Source: JAEUIX01 sp046156035
GTDB taxonomy: Bacteria; Planctomycetota; Phycisphaerae; Phycisphaerales; UBA1924
Assembly: GCA_046156035.1 (NCBI GenBank)
Contig: JBJXEW010000056.1
Span: 186,001-250,000, forward strand
Length of the DNA stretch: 64,000 nucleotides
Direction of reading: 5' to 3'
Position 1 is the stretch's first letter. Each line of letters opens with the position of its first letter. This document shows, piece by piece, positions 63,646-64,000 of this stretch. The notes beneath the pieces are model-generated. The model had not been told where the DNA came from, did no database searches, and saw only the letters and a list, made by a program, of their open reading frames with translations. The position numbers and the translations under genes are program-made.

Positions 63646-64000
63646 CTACTTCTTCGTGGTTCGTACCGCCGCGGGCTTGCGAAGTTTCACGGCCGCGATG
63701 CAGGCCTTCAGGCGGCGATCGCGGGTCTCGGGCTTCTTGGCCCCGGTGTAGGCCTCCACGTACTCGCGGCGGTGCGTGAAACTCATGGCCTCGAACCGGT
63801 CGAGCACACCCGCTTTCTTGAGGGCAGCCTTCATGTCCTTGGGAAGCCCGACTTCACGGGGCTTGTCGTCGGCCGTGAGCGTGACTTCCACACGCTGCCC
63901 GGGCTTCACGCCGGCGCCGTCCTGGTGAGACTGGCGTAGCGGCACGAAGGTGTCGCCGCACATGCGGAAGATCGTGGACCGGAAGGTGTAGCCGTTGAGA
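63646..64000 (-). CDS. DUF1905/YdeI-OmdA-family protein (5'-partial)
   Basis: The reading frame stays open to the right edge. In-frame LNGYTFRSTIFR precedes an internal Met at 63963 and matches the DUF1905 start, so the gene begins beyond the window. DUF1905 part: GDTFVPLRQSHQDGAGVKPGQRVEVTLTADDKPREV. A short YdeI/OmdA part follows with LDRFEAMSFTHRREYVEAYTGAKKPETRDRR. Function unknown. Confidence 0.85.
   Translation of the reverse strand, partial: LNGYTFRSTIFRMCGDTFVPLRQSHQDGAGVKPGQRVEVTLTADDKPREVGLPKDMKAALKKAGVLDRFEAMSFTHRREYVEAYTGAKKPETRDRRLKACIAAVKLRKPAAVRTTKK

Overview
The window is GC-rich, gene-dense chromosomal DNA and is best explained as a planctomycete of the class Phycisphaerae. 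The evidence is a combination of traits: an Alternative Complex III plus A2-type caa3 oxidase operon, a DUF1800/DUF1501 pair, a secreted protein with a dockerin-like tail, a PEP-CTERM-like protein, a short CxxC...CPECG zinc-ribbon membrane protein, hpnCDE squalene genes, and mreBCD with mraZ but no ftsZ seen here. The taxonomic call is an inference from gene content. Many genes overlap their neighbour by four bases (ATGA, GTGA, TTGA), so translational coupling is common. No rRNA, tRNA or CRISPR array was recognised.

Region 1 (1-11.4 kb) is a respiratory operon: actC (5'-truncated by the window edge), actD, actE, actF, a small His-rich membrane protein, a SCO copper chaperone, coxB, coxA, coxC, coxD and an unknown membrane protein. 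Quinol electrons would pass through Alternative Complex III to the haem c on CoxB, then to CuA and the haem-copper site. Region 2 (11.4-19.6 kb) is a mixed block: an OmpA-type lipoprotein, an amidohydrolase carrying odd palindromic insertions, two GNAT acetyltransferases, two secreted proteins, an isolated mraZ with a good operator/promoter, and a lone CoA-transferase B subunit. Region 3 (19.8-28.9 kb) holds hpnCDE, an exported endonuclease/exonuclease/phosphatase-family protein, mreBCD and a GlmU-like protein.

Region 4 (28.9-35.6 kb) is the most repeat-rich part. It holds a RAYT-type transposase with REP palindromes and a RAYT relic, a pteridine-reductase-like SDR, prfB with its programmed +1 frameshift, a 21-bp tandem array, a long nested hairpin of about 233 bp, an HU-like gene with a terminator-like leader hairpin, a 63-bp triplicate, and rlmN with a repeat-encoded in-frame insertion. 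Region 5 (35.6-46.3 kb) carries envelope polymer genes (a GT4-type phosphoglycosyltransferase and an O-antigen-ligase-like protein), fusA, a polyprenyl diphosphate synthase, asd, a cupin and trxB.

Region 6 (46.3-64 kb) carries a secreted unknown, a sigma-70 factor, a UVR-domain protein, a KefB-type antiporter, DUF1800/DUF1501, an Hpt protein with a response-regulator diguanylate cyclase, dps, a likely type II restriction-modification pair, a stand-alone nuoB, a small lipoprotein, a YihY/BrkB protein with a C-terminal winged helix, an RsuA/RluB pseudouridine synthase, an exported-looking quinone-oxidoreductase-like MDR protein and a DUF1905/YdeI protein cut by the right edge.

Across the whole window, short heptanucleotide arrays and GC-rich palindromes fill the spacers, often right next to start codons. 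In two genes comparable elements lie inside the reading frame.
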